A DNA stretch of 64,000 bases from Sneathiella limimaris (GCF_012932565.1 NZ_JABBYJ010000001.1:1984001-2048000); one strand, 5' to 3'; numbered from the stretch's first letter, positions 25,246 through 34,759 are shown. The notes: a model not told the origin generated them from the sequence alone. Made by a program: numbers and translations.

Positions 25246-26466
25246 ATGAATTCCGATTTTCACCGCATTAAAAGGTTGCCCCCATACGTATTTGAAGAAG
25301 TTAATCGTATGAAAGCGGCGGCGCGAGCGGCGGGGGAAGATATCATTGATCTGGGAATGGGTAACCCGGATACACCGACCCCAAAGCATATTGTTGATAA
25401 ACTGGTCGACACGGTACAGGATGGTCGGACCCATCGATATTCCACTAGCCGCGGGATCCCGGGGTTGCGCCGGGCAAACGCTGCTTATTACAAGCGGCGC
25501 TTCGGGGTTGATATTGATCCGGAGACAGAAACCATTGCAACCCTCGGCTCGAAAGAAGGGCTTGCGAACTTGGCGATGGCAATTACCACGCCAGGTGACG
25601 TGATCCTGTCACCAAATCCAAGCTATCCAATTCATCCTTACGGTTTCATTATTGCGGGCGCGGTTGTCCGGCATTTTGAGGTCGGACCGCATATTGATTT
25701 TTTTGAGGCGCTGGAGCGCGGGATGGCCCATTGCTATCCAACGCCGACCTGCCTGATCCTGAATTTCCCCTCCAATCCGACTGCCATGACGGTTGATCTG
25801 GATTTTTACCGCCGAGTTGTGGATTTCGCCAAGCAGCACGAAATGTATATTTTGTCCGACTTGGCCTATGCGGAAATTTACTTTGACGGAAACCCACCAC
25901 CCTCGATCCTGCAGGTCGAAGGGGCGAAAGATATTGCGGTTGAGTTTACGTCGCTTTCCAAAACCTACTCCATGCCGGGCTGGCGGATGGGATTTGCTAC
26001 GGGCAACAAGCAGTTGATCGGCGCGCTGACCCGGATAAAGTCCTATCTGGATTATGGGGCGTTTACGCCAATTCAGGTGGCGGCCACCGCAGCCTTGAAT
26101 GGCCCACAGGATTGTGTGGAAGAGGCACGGGCACTTTATCAATCTCGTCGGGACGTAATGATTTCAGGGATGGCAGCGGCTGGGTGGAATATTCCATCCC
26201 CTGAAGCCACCATGTTTGCCTGGGCCCCGATCCCGGAGCCATTTACGGAACTAGGTAGCCTTGAGTTTTCAAAGCTTCTGTTGAAAGAGGCAAAAGTGGC
26301 GGTTGCACCTGGCCTTGGCTTTGGCGAGCATGGTGATAAGTTTGTTCGAATTGCCATGGTGGAAAACGAGCAGCGGATCCGTCAGGCAGCGCGTAATGTA
26401 AAGAAATTTCTGTCAGAGGCGGATCGCCATCTGGCAGCCTATCATGACCAGAAAAGCGGTAGTTAA
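25246..26466 (+). CDS. Class I/II aminotransferase (LL-diaminopimelate/alanine type)
   Basis: A 406-residue fold-type I PLP aminotransferase. The start FHRIKRLPPYVFEEVNRMKAAARAAGEDIIDLGMGNPDTPTP is characteristic of the AlaC/YfdZ/DapL-like group. Further matches are SNPSYPIHPYGF-like NPSYPIHPYG, the PLP Lys in TSLSKTYSMPGWRMGFATGN and the C-terminal Arg in KFVRIAMVENEQRIRQA. It lies one base before hom, so a role in aspartate-family amino-acid metabolism is likely, and genes of this type are often labelled LL-diaminopimelate aminotransferase in alphaproteobacteria. Substrate preference (pyruvate/glutamate against diaminopimelate) cannot be decided here. Confidence 0.9.
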   Translation: MNSDFHRIKRLPPYVFEEVNRMKAAARAAGEDIIDLGMGNPDTPTPKHIVDKLVDTVQDGRTHRYSTSRGIPGLRRANAAYYKRRFGVDIDPETETIATLGSKEGLANLAMAITTPGDVILSPNPSYPIHPYGFIIAGAVVRHFEVGPHIDFFEALERGMAHCYPTPTCLILNFPSNPTAMTVDLDFYRRVVDFAKQHEMYILSDLAYAEIYFDGNPPPSILQVEGAKDIAVEFTSLSKTYSMPGWRMGFATGNKQLIGALTRIKSYLDYGAFTPIQVAATAALNGPQDCVEEARALYQSRRDVMISGMAAAGWNIPSPEATMFAWAPIPEPFTELGSLEFSKLLLKEAKVAVAPGLGFGEHGDKFVRIAMVENEQRIRQAARNVKKFLSEADRHLAAYHDQKSGS

Positions 26467-26467
26467 A

Positions 26468-27748
26468 ATGAAGGTTGGAATAGCGGGACTAGGAACTGTC
26501 GGAGCAGGGGTCATTAAGATCCTCAATAAACATGCCGACCTTCTGACGGCTCGCTCAGGGGAGTCCCTGGAAGTGAGCGCTATATCTGGACGGGACCGGA
26601 GTAAGGATCGGGGCGTCTCTCTGGATGGGCTGACCTGGTATGATAATGCAGTGGATATGGTTTCGGACCCGAATGTGGACATGGTTCTGGAGCTGATTGG
26701 CGGAAGTGAAGGCACAGCCCGCGATCTTTGCGAGGCAGCCCTGAAAGCGGGCAAGCCTGTCGTTACAGCCAACAAGGCTCTTCTGGCGATCCACGGGACC
26801 GATCTTGCCCGGCTTGCAGAGGAAAATAACACGTTTCTTGCGTATGAAGCTGCAGTTGCGGGCGGTATTCCCATTGTTAAAGCCATGCGCGAGGGATTAA
26901 CCGGAAACGCCATTTCCCGCGTCTACGGAATTCTCAATGGCACTTGCAATTACATACTGACCGAGATGGAAGAAACCGGCCGGGATTTCGATCCGATCCT
27001 GACAGATGCTCAGGCTCTCGGCTATGCAGAAGCGGATCCAAGCTTTGATGTGGATGGAATTGATGCGGCCCATAAACTGGCGATCCTGACCAGCCTTGCA
27101 TTCGGTACTCCTGTTGATTTCGGCAGCGTTTATATAGAAGGAATTCGCGAGGTAAGTGCGCTTGATATCGAGTTCGCCAAAGAGTTCGGCTATAAAATTC
27201 GTCTCTTAGGCGTTGCACGGAAAACGGACAAAGGAATAGAGCAACGGGTTCATCCTTGCATGGTGCGCAAGGAAACCCCGATTGCCAACGTGTCTGGTGT
27301 ATTTAATGCGGTCGTTGCAGAGGGTGACTTTGTGGACAGCACCGTGTATGAAGGGCGCGGTGCTGGTGAAGGTCCGACAGCTTCTGCCGTGATGGCGGAT
27401 GTTGTTGACATTGTTGCCGGGCGGACAACGCCGACTTTTGGTATTCCTGTCGCAAAAATGCAGGAATCGCCTAAAGTTCCGGTAGAGGAGCATATTGGTT
27501 GCTATTATGTTCGTTTGACAGTGCGGGACCTGCCGGGTGTGATTGCTGATGTTTCAGCGGCTTTCCGAGATGAAGAGATCTCGATCGAGAGCCTGCTGCA
27601 ACGGGGGCGGGCGCCAGAAGCTGCGGTTTCTGTTGTGTTGACAACACATGAGGTTAAAGAAGCTGCCCTGCTTCGTGCGCTATCTGTTATTGAACAATTC
27701 GAGCATAATGTGGCAAAACCACAAATGATTCGAATAGCGACACTTTAA
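26468..27748 (+). CDS. hom: Homoserine dehydrogenase
   Basis: Reduces aspartate semialdehyde to homoserine, the branch point to threonine and methionine. From ATG 26468 the protein is 426 residues. The Rossmann start is KVGIAGLGTVGAGVIKIL; the catalytic segment GILNGTCNYILTEMEETGRDF and the substrate-binding DPSFDVDGIDAAHKLAILTSLAFG are fully conserved. The C-terminal 80 residues form an ACT domain (YYVRLTVRDLPGVIADVSAAF), implying feedback control by threonine. An in-frame ATG at 26444 overlaps the aminotransferase and is unlikely to be used. Its product feeds the O-acetylhomoserine enzyme at 5.5-6.8 kb. Confidence 0.97.
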   Translation: MKVGIAGLGTVGAGVIKILNKHADLLTARSGESLEVSAISGRDRSKDRGVSLDGLTWYDNAVDMVSDPNVDMVLELIGGSEGTARDLCEAALKAGKPVVTANKALLAIHGTDLARLAEENNTFLAYEAAVAGGIPIVKAMREGLTGNAISRVYGILNGTCNYILTEMEETGRDFDPILTDAQALGYAEADPSFDVDGIDAAHKLAILTSLAFGTPVDFGSVYIEGIREVSALDIEFAKEFGYKIRLLGVARKTDKGIEQRVHPCMVRKETPIANVSGVFNAVVAEGDFVDSTVYEGRGAGEGPTASAVMADVVDIVAGRTTPTFGIPVAKMQESPKVPVEEHIGCYYVRLTVRDLPGVIADVSAAFRDEEISIESLLQRGRAPEAAVSVVLTTHEVKEAALLRALSVIEQFEHNVAKPQMIRIATL

Positions 27749-27795
27749 GGACTGATGAATGCCGCTAGGCGCGGCTTAAACTTGGATGAGAGATA

Positions 27796-28755
27796 ATGTC
27801 TGAAACTTCCCCACTAGATCGTAAACTGACCCTGGAAATCGTGCGGGTCACAGAAGCCGCAGCAAGAGCTGCCTGCAACCTTGTCGGTCTCGGTGACGAG
27901 AAAGCCGCTGATCAGGCTGCTGTGGATGCCATGAGAACAGCCCTGAATAAGCTGGATATTGATGGCACAATCGTGATCGGGGAAGGGGAGCGTGATGAAG
28001 CTCCTATGCTTTATATCGGCGAAAAAGTGGGAACTGGTAAAGGCCCCAAAATTGATATCGCATTGGATCCACTGGAAGGAACAACCCTGACAGCCAAGGG
28101 TGGTCCAAACGCACTGGCCGTTATTGCATTTGCAGAGTCCGGTAACTTCCTGAATGCACCTGATACCTACATGGAAAAAATCGCTGTTGGCGGTGGCTAT
28201 CCTGAAGGGATAATTGATATCGACAAATCAGCTGGCGATAACATTAAGGCGCTGGCTGAAGCCAAGGGTGTTCCTGTGAACCAGATGATGGCTTGTGTGC
28301 TTGATCGTCCACGTCATGCTGACATCATTGCCTCTATTCGCGAAACAGGGGCGCGGATCAAACTGATCTCCGATGGTGATGTTGCCGGTGTGATGGCAAC
28401 AGCAAACCCTGAAACTGGCGTTGATATGTATGTGGGTACAGGTGGTGCTCCAGAGGGTGTTCTGGCTGCTGCTGCTCTTCGCTGCATTGGTGGACAGATG
28501 CAGGGTCGTCTTGTTTTCCGGAACGACGACGAAAAAGCCCGCGCTGTAAAATGGGGCATCAGTGATTTTGGCCGGATCTATAACCTGGAAGAGTTGGCTG
28601 CTGGCAACGTGATCTTTGCGGCAAGTGGCGTAACGGATGGGTCCATGCTCAAAGGTGTGCGTCAGGTTGGCGATCGCGTTCAGACTGAAACGATTGTCAT
28701 GCGCTCCCAGACTGGAACAGTTCGCTACATCCGTGGCAGCCACCGCGTAAAATAA
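27796..28755 (+). CDS. glpX: Class II fructose-1,6-bisphosphatase
   Basis: GlpX-type FBPase removes the 1-phosphate of fructose-1,6-bisphosphate in gluconeogenesis. The 319-residue protein shows the metal and substrate motifs IGEGERDEAPMLYIGE, DPLEGTTLTAKGGPNALAVIAFAESG and GTGGAPEGVLAAAALRCIGGQMQGRL. Length and order match bacterial GlpX. It lies 47 bases after hom and 12 before recJ, so all three may be on one transcript, as is common in alphaproteobacteria. No glpFK genes are nearby, so the glycerol-regulon link of E. coli glpX does not apply. Confidence 0.96.
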   Translation: MSETSPLDRKLTLEIVRVTEAAARAACNLVGLGDEKAADQAAVDAMRTALNKLDIDGTIVIGEGERDEAPMLYIGEKVGTGKGPKIDIALDPLEGTTLTAKGGPNALAVIAFAESGNFLNAPDTYMEKIAVGGGYPEGIIDIDKSAGDNIKALAEAKGVPVNQMMACVLDRPRHADIIASIRETGARIKLISDGDVAGVMATANPETGVDMYVGTGGAPEGVLAAAALRCIGGQMQGRLVFRNDDEKARAVKWGISDFGRIYNLEELAAGNVIFAASGVTDGSMLKGVRQVGDRVQTETIVMRSQTGTVRYIRGSHRVK

Positions 28756-28767
28756 AGGCGGAATTGC

Positions 28768-30552
28768 ATGAGTGACAGGATAAGTCCGGCTTTTCTTGAC
28801 GTTGAAAAATCACTCATGGGAAAAAGATGGCGGTTGCGGTCAGATGATGATCGCAGCAGCCTCGCTCTCTCCCAAAAACTGGGATTACCCGAAATTGTAG
28901 GGCGTGTCCTGACAGGACGCGGCGTTGGAATTGAGGATGCGGATCATTATCTGGATCCGAAACTTCGCGAACTATTGCCAGATCCCAGTCATTTTCAGGA
29001 TATGGACAAAGGGGCAAAGCGCCTGGCCGAAGCTATTCGTGCGGGCGAAAATATCTATGTCTTTGGTGATTATGATGTGGACGGTGCGACGTCCTCCAGT
29101 TTGCTGAAGCGGTTTTTTGACGCCATTGGAGTTCCGCTTGGCGTTTATATCCCAGACAGGATCAAGGAAGGCTACGGCCCCAATATAGAGGCCTTCGATT
29201 TTATCAAATCATCGGGTGCTGATCTGGTCATTACGGTCGATTGCGGCATTGTGTCCTTTGACCAATTTGAGCATGCCAAGAAAATCGGGCTCGATGCGAT
29301 TGTCGTTGATCATCATCAGGCAGAGACGCGGTTACCTGTTGCTACAGCCGTGATTAACCCCAAGCGGCACGATGAAAATCAGGAGTATGATTATCTGGCA
29401 GCAGTTGGGGTTACGTTTATTCTGCTTGTTGCGCTTAACAGAGAACTGAGAGAGAGCGGCTGGTACGGAGACCGGCAGCCTCCGAACCTGATGCAGTTTC
29501 TGGATCTGGTAGCACTCGGGACTGTTTGTGATGTCGTACCACTGAAAGGGCTTAACCGGGCGTTTGTGTCGCAAGGGTTAAAGGTTATGTCACAGCGGCG
29601 AAATCCGGGACTGGTTGCGCTCTCTGATGTTTCTGGACTAGATGAAAAGCCCGGGACCTATCATCTTGGCTATATTCTGGGACCACGGGTAAATGCAGGC
29701 GGCCGGGTTGGAAAACCTGATGTGGGGCCGAGGTTATTATACAGCAATGATCCCTCAGAATGTATAGAACTTGCGCGGTTTTTGGATGAAAATAACCGGG
29801 AACGCAAGGAAATAGAGCAGCGGGTAACTGAGGAAGCGCTGGAGCAGGCTGAGCGCCAGCAGGCATCGCAATCGGCTGTACTTGTTCTTCATGGTGAGGA
29901 TTGGCATCCAGGTGTGATCGGAATTGTTGCAAGCCGCGTTAAGGACGCTTATCAGCGGCCTGCCATTGTAATCGGTATGGATGGAGACACCGGAAAGGGA
30001 TCCGGAAGGTCCATGCCTGGCGTAGATCTCGGAGCCGCAATCGGGGTGGCCCGCCAGAAGGGGTTGATCGTTGGCGGCGGTGGTCATGCCATGGCGGCAG
30101 GTTTAACAATTGACCGGCCACAGATAACTGACTTTATAGAGTTCCTGAACCATCGACTTGGCAGCGATGTCCATGAGGTGATCCAGAATGCTAGTCTTGG
30201 GTTGGATGGGGCGCTTGGAGTTGAGGGAGCCTCTGTTGACCTCATTGAGCAGCTGGAGCAGGCGGGGCCCTATGGAGCTGGTAACCCTGAGCCACGGTTT
30301 GTTTTGTCAGGAGCTAAAATCGTTCAAGCCTCTATCGTCGGGGATAAACATGTTCGGGTGATTTTGACTGGAACCGGAAACAGGGGACGCTTGACCGGGA
30401 TCTCTTTTAACTCCCTTGAGACAGCTTTGGGCGATAGTTTGCTCAATCATCAGGGAAGTCGCTTTCATATTGCCGGTCATTTGAGAAAAAATACCTGGAG
30501 AGGGCAGACTTCGGCTCAGATCCTGATCGAAGATGCGTATCGATTATCCTGA
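28768..30552 (+). CDS. recJ: Single-strand DNA exonuclease RecJ
   Basis: RecJ degrades single-stranded DNA 5' to 3' in RecF-pathway recombination and mismatch or base-excision repair. The 594-residue protein has the DHH motifs: FGDYDVDGATSSSLL, VITVDCGIVSF, IVVDHHQAETRLP and NAGGRVGKP, then the DHHA1 domain with VGGGGHAMAAGLTI and GPYGAGNPEPRF in the OB-like C-terminal part. All catalytic Asp/His residues of the family are visible. Starts with ATG 28768, a dozen bases after glpX, and is followed by the tRNA-Glu promoter region. Confidence 0.96.
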   Translation: MSDRISPAFLDVEKSLMGKRWRLRSDDDRSSLALSQKLGLPEIVGRVLTGRGVGIEDADHYLDPKLRELLPDPSHFQDMDKGAKRLAEAIRAGENIYVFGDYDVDGATSSSLLKRFFDAIGVPLGVYIPDRIKEGYGPNIEAFDFIKSSGADLVITVDCGIVSFDQFEHAKKIGLDAIVVDHHQAETRLPVATAVINPKRHDENQEYDYLAAVGVTFILLVALNRELRESGWYGDRQPPNLMQFLDLVALGTVCDVVPLKGLNRAFVSQGLKVMSQRRNPGLVALSDVSGLDEKPGTYHLGYILGPRVNAGGRVGKPDVGPRLLYSNDPSECIELARFLDENNRERKEIEQRVTEEALEQAERQQASQSAVLVLHGEDWHPGVIGIVASRVKDAYQRPAIVIGMDGDTGKGSGRSMPGVDLGAAIGVARQKGLIVGGGGHAMAAGLTIDRPQITDFIEFLNHRLGSDVHEVIQNASLGLDGALGVEGASVDLIEQLEQAGPYGAGNPEPRFVLSGAKIVQASIVGDKHVRVILTGTGNRGRLTGISFNSLETALGDSLLNHQGSRFHIAGHLRKNTWRGQTSAQILIEDAYRLS

Positions 30553-30619
30553 TATTTCAGTGCTATTCCGCACTTTTCCGGGGCTATCAAAAAAAATTCA
30601 AATTTCTTGAATTTTTTAC

Positions 30620-30648
30620 TTGATCAGGCGGCTAAAACTCATTAGAAA
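30620..30648 (+). promoter_or_regulatory. Candidate promoter of tRNA-Glu
   Basis: TTGATC (30620-30625) and TAGAAA (30643-30648) are 17 bases apart and end 21 bases before the tRNA 5' end. Both hexamers keep the most conserved positions. No clear recJ terminator precedes it. Confidence 0.5.
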
Positions 30649-30669
30649 CTGCCTCCAGCAACACGGTGT

Positions 30670-30744
30670 GTCCCCTTCGTCTAGTGGTTAGGACGCCAGA
30701 TTTTCATTCTGGAAACAGGAGTTCAATTCTCCTAGGGGATGCCA
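30670..30744 (+). tRNA. tRNA-Glu (anticodon TTC)
   Basis: The cloverleaf is complete: acceptor GTCCCCT pairs with AGGGGAT (first pair G-U), the D-loop has AGTGGTTAGGA, the anticodon stem CCAGA/TCTGG encloses TTTTCAT with TTC at 34-36, and the T-arm is GGAGT/CTCCT around TCAATT. CCA is encoded at 30742-30744. Confidence 0.97.
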
Positions 30745-31068
30745 CCGGTGTTGACTTCCTAAGGCGATAATCAGTCTGAACGATTAGCCTAATTTCTCCC
30801 AAACTGACATTACTCTTCTTCTTCGCTGTGGTTTTTTGCCTAGTCTTTCGGCGTATACCTAAAGTCTTTGCTTGTCGGAATCTAACCCTACCAATCTGTC
30901 ATAGGAGTATGTCTTGTGGTGGAGAATTTTTTGTTTTTTTTCAATAATTAAGGACAAATTTCTATAATAATTAACGGAATGTTTGCTTTTCGAATATTAA
31001 GCTTTTAAGCAAGTATATGGATGGTGTGAGGGAGAGAACTGGTTTGCCTATGGGGGGAGAGGCACGCT
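30745..31068. other. Intergenic region before the histidine kinase
   Basis: About 320 bases with no convincing gene. A TATAAT at 30963-30968, with a weak TTCAAT-like -35 at 17 bases, could start the kinase transcript about 95 bases upstream of its GTG. Long T runs (around 30935-30950) and the nearly palindromic TTAAGCTTTTAAG near 31000 are the only other features seen. No tRNA terminator was recognised. Confidence 0.5.
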
Positions 31069-33006
31069 GTGACTAAGCACATGACCAAGTCTGTTAGATG
31101 TGGTGTAAATGAGAAGAAGGTCCGCAAGGACCACCGGGTGTCAGATTTTGGCAGCCTTATCTCAGAATGGCTTTGGGAAATAGATCAGGATGGAGATCTG
31201 ATTTATTCCAATGGTCTTCTGGAGGAACAGGTTGGCCTGACAAGTTCTGATTGGAAAGGCAAGTATTTCACCTCGGCGCTGAAATCTATTGGTGCCTTTG
31301 ACAGTACAGTTAATCAAAGACAACTCGAACAACTGGCCAACCTTGTTAAAGACCAGGTCCCTATCAGGGATTTGATATTTGATTTTACGGATAGGTATGG
31401 CGAGGAAAAACAGCTTTTCATCGGCGCAGATCCAGTCAGTAGTCTGGGAAAATTTGTTGGCTATGTTGGGGTTGGTCGGATCGAAAAATTGCCGGCTCCC
31501 GCGCATGAGAATGCAAGCCAGCTACAGACTTTGATGAAGGCAGTTGATCATGCACCAAATGGCGTTCTGATAACGGACAGCAACGGCGTGATCATGTATG
31601 CCAATCCAGGTTTTACCAATATTACAGGATACTCGTTAGCGGAGACCAAAGGTAAAACGCCAAGGATTTTGTCGTCAGGGCAACATTCGCAAGCTTTTTA
31701 CAAGAAATTCTGGGCAACCATTAAAGATGGTAAGAGCTGGCAAGGGGTCGTCCGAAATAAACGAAAAGATGGAACCTATTTCTGGTGTCGGGAAACTGTT
31801 TCTCCAGTTGTTCGGCGCGACGGCAGCATTTCAAACTTCATCGCCATGCAGCAAGACGTCACCATTGAGGTCGAAGCTGAGCAAAGACTTAAAGCCAGTG
31901 AAGAACGCTTTAGAGGGTTCGCTGATGCCGCTTCAGACTGGTATTGGGAGATGGATGCTGATTTGAAATTTTCTTATGTCTCTGAGGCAGCCTGTGAAAG
32001 TGCAGGGATGACACGAGATGAGATGCTCGGTATGCAGCGATCAGAGCTCGTGACGCTTAAAGATGAAGAAGAAGACCGCAAAAAGCACCTCCAAGTCCTT
32101 TTGGACAGGAAGCCGTTTAAGGATTTCACTTATACATTTGTTCGAAAAGATGGGGAACATCGCCACTGGAAGATTTCCGGTGCCCCTTATTATTCTGAAG
32201 ATGGGGAGTTTCTAGGCTATCGAGGTGTGGGGCGCGATGTCACAGAACCGACTGTCTTGGAAGCACAATTAAAGCAATCGCAAAAAATGGAAGTCGTTGG
32301 CCAACTCACAGGTGGGATAGCTCACGATTTCAATAACCTTCTTGCTGTAGTTCTTGGTAACGCTGAGCTTGCTGAGGAGATGCTGGAAGAGGAAATAGAT
32401 GCGGAGCGTCTCAAAGCTCATCTGAAAACGATTATTCATGCCGCAAGTGTAGGCTCCTCGATTACCAGTCAGCTATTGATGTATTCCCGTAAACAAATGC
32501 TCAAACCAAAGAGGTTAAACCTGCAGCACGAAATTTCGGAGTTTCTTGAAATTCTGAAAAGCAGCGTTGGGCAGATGATTACAGTGCATTTGACATCAGA
32601 TGATGGTCTTTGGGAAACCTTTCTGGACCGGGATCAGTTCGTGAATACGTTACTCAACCTGGCTGTCAATGCGCGAGATGCGATGCAGCGTTCTGGTGAT
32701 CTGTTCATCCAACTGAAGAATGTTGTTGTGGCAAAGGACGAACCTGGCAAAGTCTTGTCCTCCGGCGAGTATGTTTGCTTGAAAATCAGGGACACAGGGG
32801 CAGGGATGGATGACGCGACCTTGCAGCATGTGTTTGAGCCATTCTATTCCACTAAAGAAGCTGGAAACGGCACAGGTTTAGGGCTTAGTATGGTTTACGG
32901 CTTCGTCAAAAAATCTGGTGGGACTATTTTGATTGAAAGTTCTCTTGGACAGGGCTCAACGGTCACCCTATATTTCCCTAAATATACTGAGGATCCAGAT
33001 AACTAG
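31069..33006 (+). CDS. Triple-PAS sensor histidine kinase
   Basis: A 645-residue cytoplasmic sensor kinase with no membrane segment. Three PAS domains are visible: about 20-135 (LISEWLWEIDQDGDLIYSNGLL), 150-270 (AVDHAPNGVLITDSNGVIMYANPGFTNITGYSLAETKGK) with its C-terminal WCRETVSPVVRRDGSI, and 280-400 (FRGFADAASDWYWEMDADLKFSYVS). The phosphoacceptor His is about residue 418 in GGIAHDFNNLLAVV. The HATPase has LLNLAVNARDAM, IRDTGAGMDD and GTGLGLSMVYGFVKKSGG. There is no receiver domain and no response-regulator gene adjacent, so the partner is encoded elsewhere. GTG 31069 has GGGGGGAGAGG upstream; ATG 31081 is the alternative. Confidence 0.92.
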   Translation: MTKHMTKSVRCGVNEKKVRKDHRVSDFGSLISEWLWEIDQDGDLIYSNGLLEEQVGLTSSDWKGKYFTSALKSIGAFDSTVNQRQLEQLANLVKDQVPIRDLIFDFTDRYGEEKQLFIGADPVSSLGKFVGYVGVGRIEKLPAPAHENASQLQTLMKAVDHAPNGVLITDSNGVIMYANPGFTNITGYSLAETKGKTPRILSSGQHSQAFYKKFWATIKDGKSWQGVVRNKRKDGTYFWCRETVSPVVRRDGSISNFIAMQQDVTIEVEAEQRLKASEERFRGFADAASDWYWEMDADLKFSYVSEAACESAGMTRDEMLGMQRSELVTLKDEEEDRKKHLQVLLDRKPFKDFTYTFVRKDGEHRHWKISGAPYYSEDGEFLGYRGVGRDVTEPTVLEAQLKQSQKMEVVGQLTGGIAHDFNNLLAVVLGNAELAEEMLEEEIDAERLKAHLKTIIHAASVGSSITSQLLMYSRKQMLKPKRLNLQHEISEFLEILKSSVGQMITVHLTSDDGLWETFLDRDQFVNTLLNLAVNARDAMQRSGDLFIQLKNVVVAKDEPGKVLSSGEYVCLKIRDTGAGMDDATLQHVFEPFYSTKEAGNGTGLGLSMVYGFVKKSGGTILIESSLGQGSTVTLYFPKYTEDPDN

Positions 33007-33024
33007 GAGATTAGGGGAAATCTG

Positions 33025-33327
33025 ATGGATTTACGGCTCTGTTTTGAAAATAAAGCAGGCATGAGAATTGATGAAGCCTCTGCCTTTCGCCATTACGCCG
33101 AAAACTATCTATCTGGATTTGATATCGAGTGGGGAGGGTCAATCAGCATCCCTCACACGGATACGAAAACCAGGTCACTGGAACCCCTTTGGCAGTATTT
33201 TATTCGAAATGCCAGCCAGGCATGTCGAGATTACCTGCAGGAATATCTGAACCGAAACCCTATGGCTGGTTATTTTGTCCATATTTACGAAGTCGACAAA
33301 GGGCAGCGCGACCAGAAAATTTATTAA
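33025..33327 (+). CDS. Hypothetical protein, 100 residues
   Basis: Not recognised. It begins 18 bases after the histidine kinase with AGGGGAAATCTG before the ATG, so it is very probably in the same operon. The sequence is mixed alpha/beta with several aromatics (FRHYAENYLSGFDIEWGG, LEPLWQYFIRNASQACRDYLQEYLNR, YFVHIYEVDKGQ) and no signal peptide or membrane helix. A link to kinase signalling is suggested by position only. The gene converges on the pentapeptide-repeat gene with a 16-base gap. Confidence 0.6.
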   Translation: MDLRLCFENKAGMRIDEASAFRHYAENYLSGFDIEWGGSISIPHTDTKTRSLEPLWQYFIRNASQACRDYLQEYLNRNPMAGYFVHIYEVDKGQRDQKIY

Positions 33328-33343
33328 GGGTCTTTAGTTAGCT

Positions 33344-34603
33344 CTAATCAAACACCGCATCTTCAGTGATGGCATCTGTCAGGATTGTATCTTTCAGATT
33401 TGCCCCTTTGAAATTGGTGTCAATCAGGTTCGCCTGAGTGAGATCCGCGCCTTCCAGATCCGCATCGTTAAAGTTGGCCGCTGAAAGGTTTGCAGGCCAT
33501 TTCTTTCCCATGGGCTCTCCATTCGGGCCTTTAAGATCAACAGCCGTAATCATGGCACCTTTGAGGCTTGCCCGGGTCAGGTTGGAGCGGGACATATTGA
33601 CCCCTTCCATAACCGCATAAGACATATCTACACCCACCAGATTGCAGTGGGAGAGATCGCTCATCACCATTTGGGCGCCGTCAAGTCGGGTATTCTCCAG
33701 ATTGCATCCTCGCATATTGGCGCCACTTAACGCACAGTTGCGAAGGTCCATATTGGAAAGGTCCATTCCATGTAGATCCGCACGTTCGCCAGCGCTTCCA
33801 TTTGTTTCCACCCACAAGAAATGCTTTTCCAGCAGGGACTTGAGGCTGGATGGCAGAGGTGTCGAGATTTTTTGCTGTCGTGCAAGCTGTGCTTTCAGTT
33901 TTTCATCTTCCAGCTCAATACCTTCCAAATTCGCGCCTTCCAGATTGGCCGCGAGAAGGTCGCATCCGCCGACTTTAGCCCCTGTCATGTTGGCATCTGA
34001 AAGATTGGCACCTTTGATTGCTGACCCTGAAAGATCACAATTCTCCAAATTGGCGCCTTGCAGCATGGCATTTTCCAACTGACTTTCAGAGAGGTTCGCA
34101 CCGTTCAATTGGGAATAAGCAAGGTTCGCATTTTCGAGTTGAGCACCAGAGAGATTGGCGCCGCTTAGATTGGCTTTTTCAGCAATAACATCTCCCATAT
34201 CGGATCCAGATAAATTCGATGATCCGAAAGTGACTGTTTTGCCGCCGGCTAAAATCATGGATCCTCCACGGAAGTCTGCTTCCTGAAGGTTTGCACCATG
34301 TAGCCGGGCGCCTCTCAATTCTGCTCCGCGAAGGTCTGCCCTGATCAGCAGAGCGTTCGTCAAATCTGCTTTTGTGAGGTCAACAGCAAAGAGATCTGCC
34401 TGAATTAGGTTTGCGTTTTTCAAAATGGCACGGGAGAGCTTGCATCCGGAAAAAACTGATTTCTGAAGTTTCGCACCTTCCAGGTTAGCCCCGGATAAAT
34501 CGATTTGCCGAAAAACGGCTTGCTTTCCCTCTTTAGGGTTGCGCAGCCACTTTAAATGTTGCTCCAGCATTATTATGATTTCTTGCGGAGTCAAAGAAGA
34601 CAT
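33344..34603 (-). CDS. Pentapeptide-repeat protein with duplicated architecture
   Basis: A 419-residue protein made almost wholly of A(D/N)LxG-type pentapeptide repeats, predicted to form a right-handed quadrilateral beta-helix. Block 1 spans about residues 34-240 and block 2 about 281-415. Each is preceded by a similar helical head: LEQHLKWLRNPKEGKQAVF at about 13-31 and LEKHFLWVETNGSAGERADL at about 262-281, followed directly by a DLS-type repeat. This looks like an internal duplication of a head-plus-helix unit. No signal peptide is visible, so it is likely cytoplasmic. Function is unknown; some relatives mimic DNA and protect gyrase (Qnr, MfpA), but nothing here shows that. Confidence 0.9.
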   Translation of the reverse strand: MSSLTPQEIIIMLEQHLKWLRNPKEGKQAVFRQIDLSGANLEGAKLQKSVFSGCKLSRAILKNANLIQADLFAVDLTKADLTNALLIRADLRGAELRGARLHGANLQEADFRGGSMILAGGKTVTFGSSNLSGSDMGDVIAEKANLSGANLSGAQLENANLAYSQLNGANLSESQLENAMLQGANLENCDLSGSAIKGANLSDANMTGAKVGGCDLLAANLEGANLEGIELEDEKLKAQLARQQKISTPLPSSLKSLLEKHFLWVETNGSAGERADLHGMDLSNMDLRNCALSGANMRGCNLENTRLDGAQMVMSDLSHCNLVGVDMSYAVMEGVNMSRSNLTRASLKGAMITAVDLKGPNGEPMGKKWPANLSAANFNDADLEGADLTQANLIDTNFKGANLKDTILTDAITEDAVFD

Positions 34604-34759
34604 TGAGTTCCCTTTAAATACATCAACTGAATTTCAGAGTTCGAAAGTACGAAAGAATAGCCCATTTGGCTAGAATTTTAACTAATACGACCGCAAAGTT
34701 AATAGTTCGTTTCTGTTTCGGACTTAAGGTGCAGAAAAACAGGTAAAAAGGTGACAAAA

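Noticed and set aside
25609-26142. A 177-codon frame antisense to the aminotransferase
   Set aside because: The sense strand encodes a complete PLP enzyme; the antisense translation has no conserved features.
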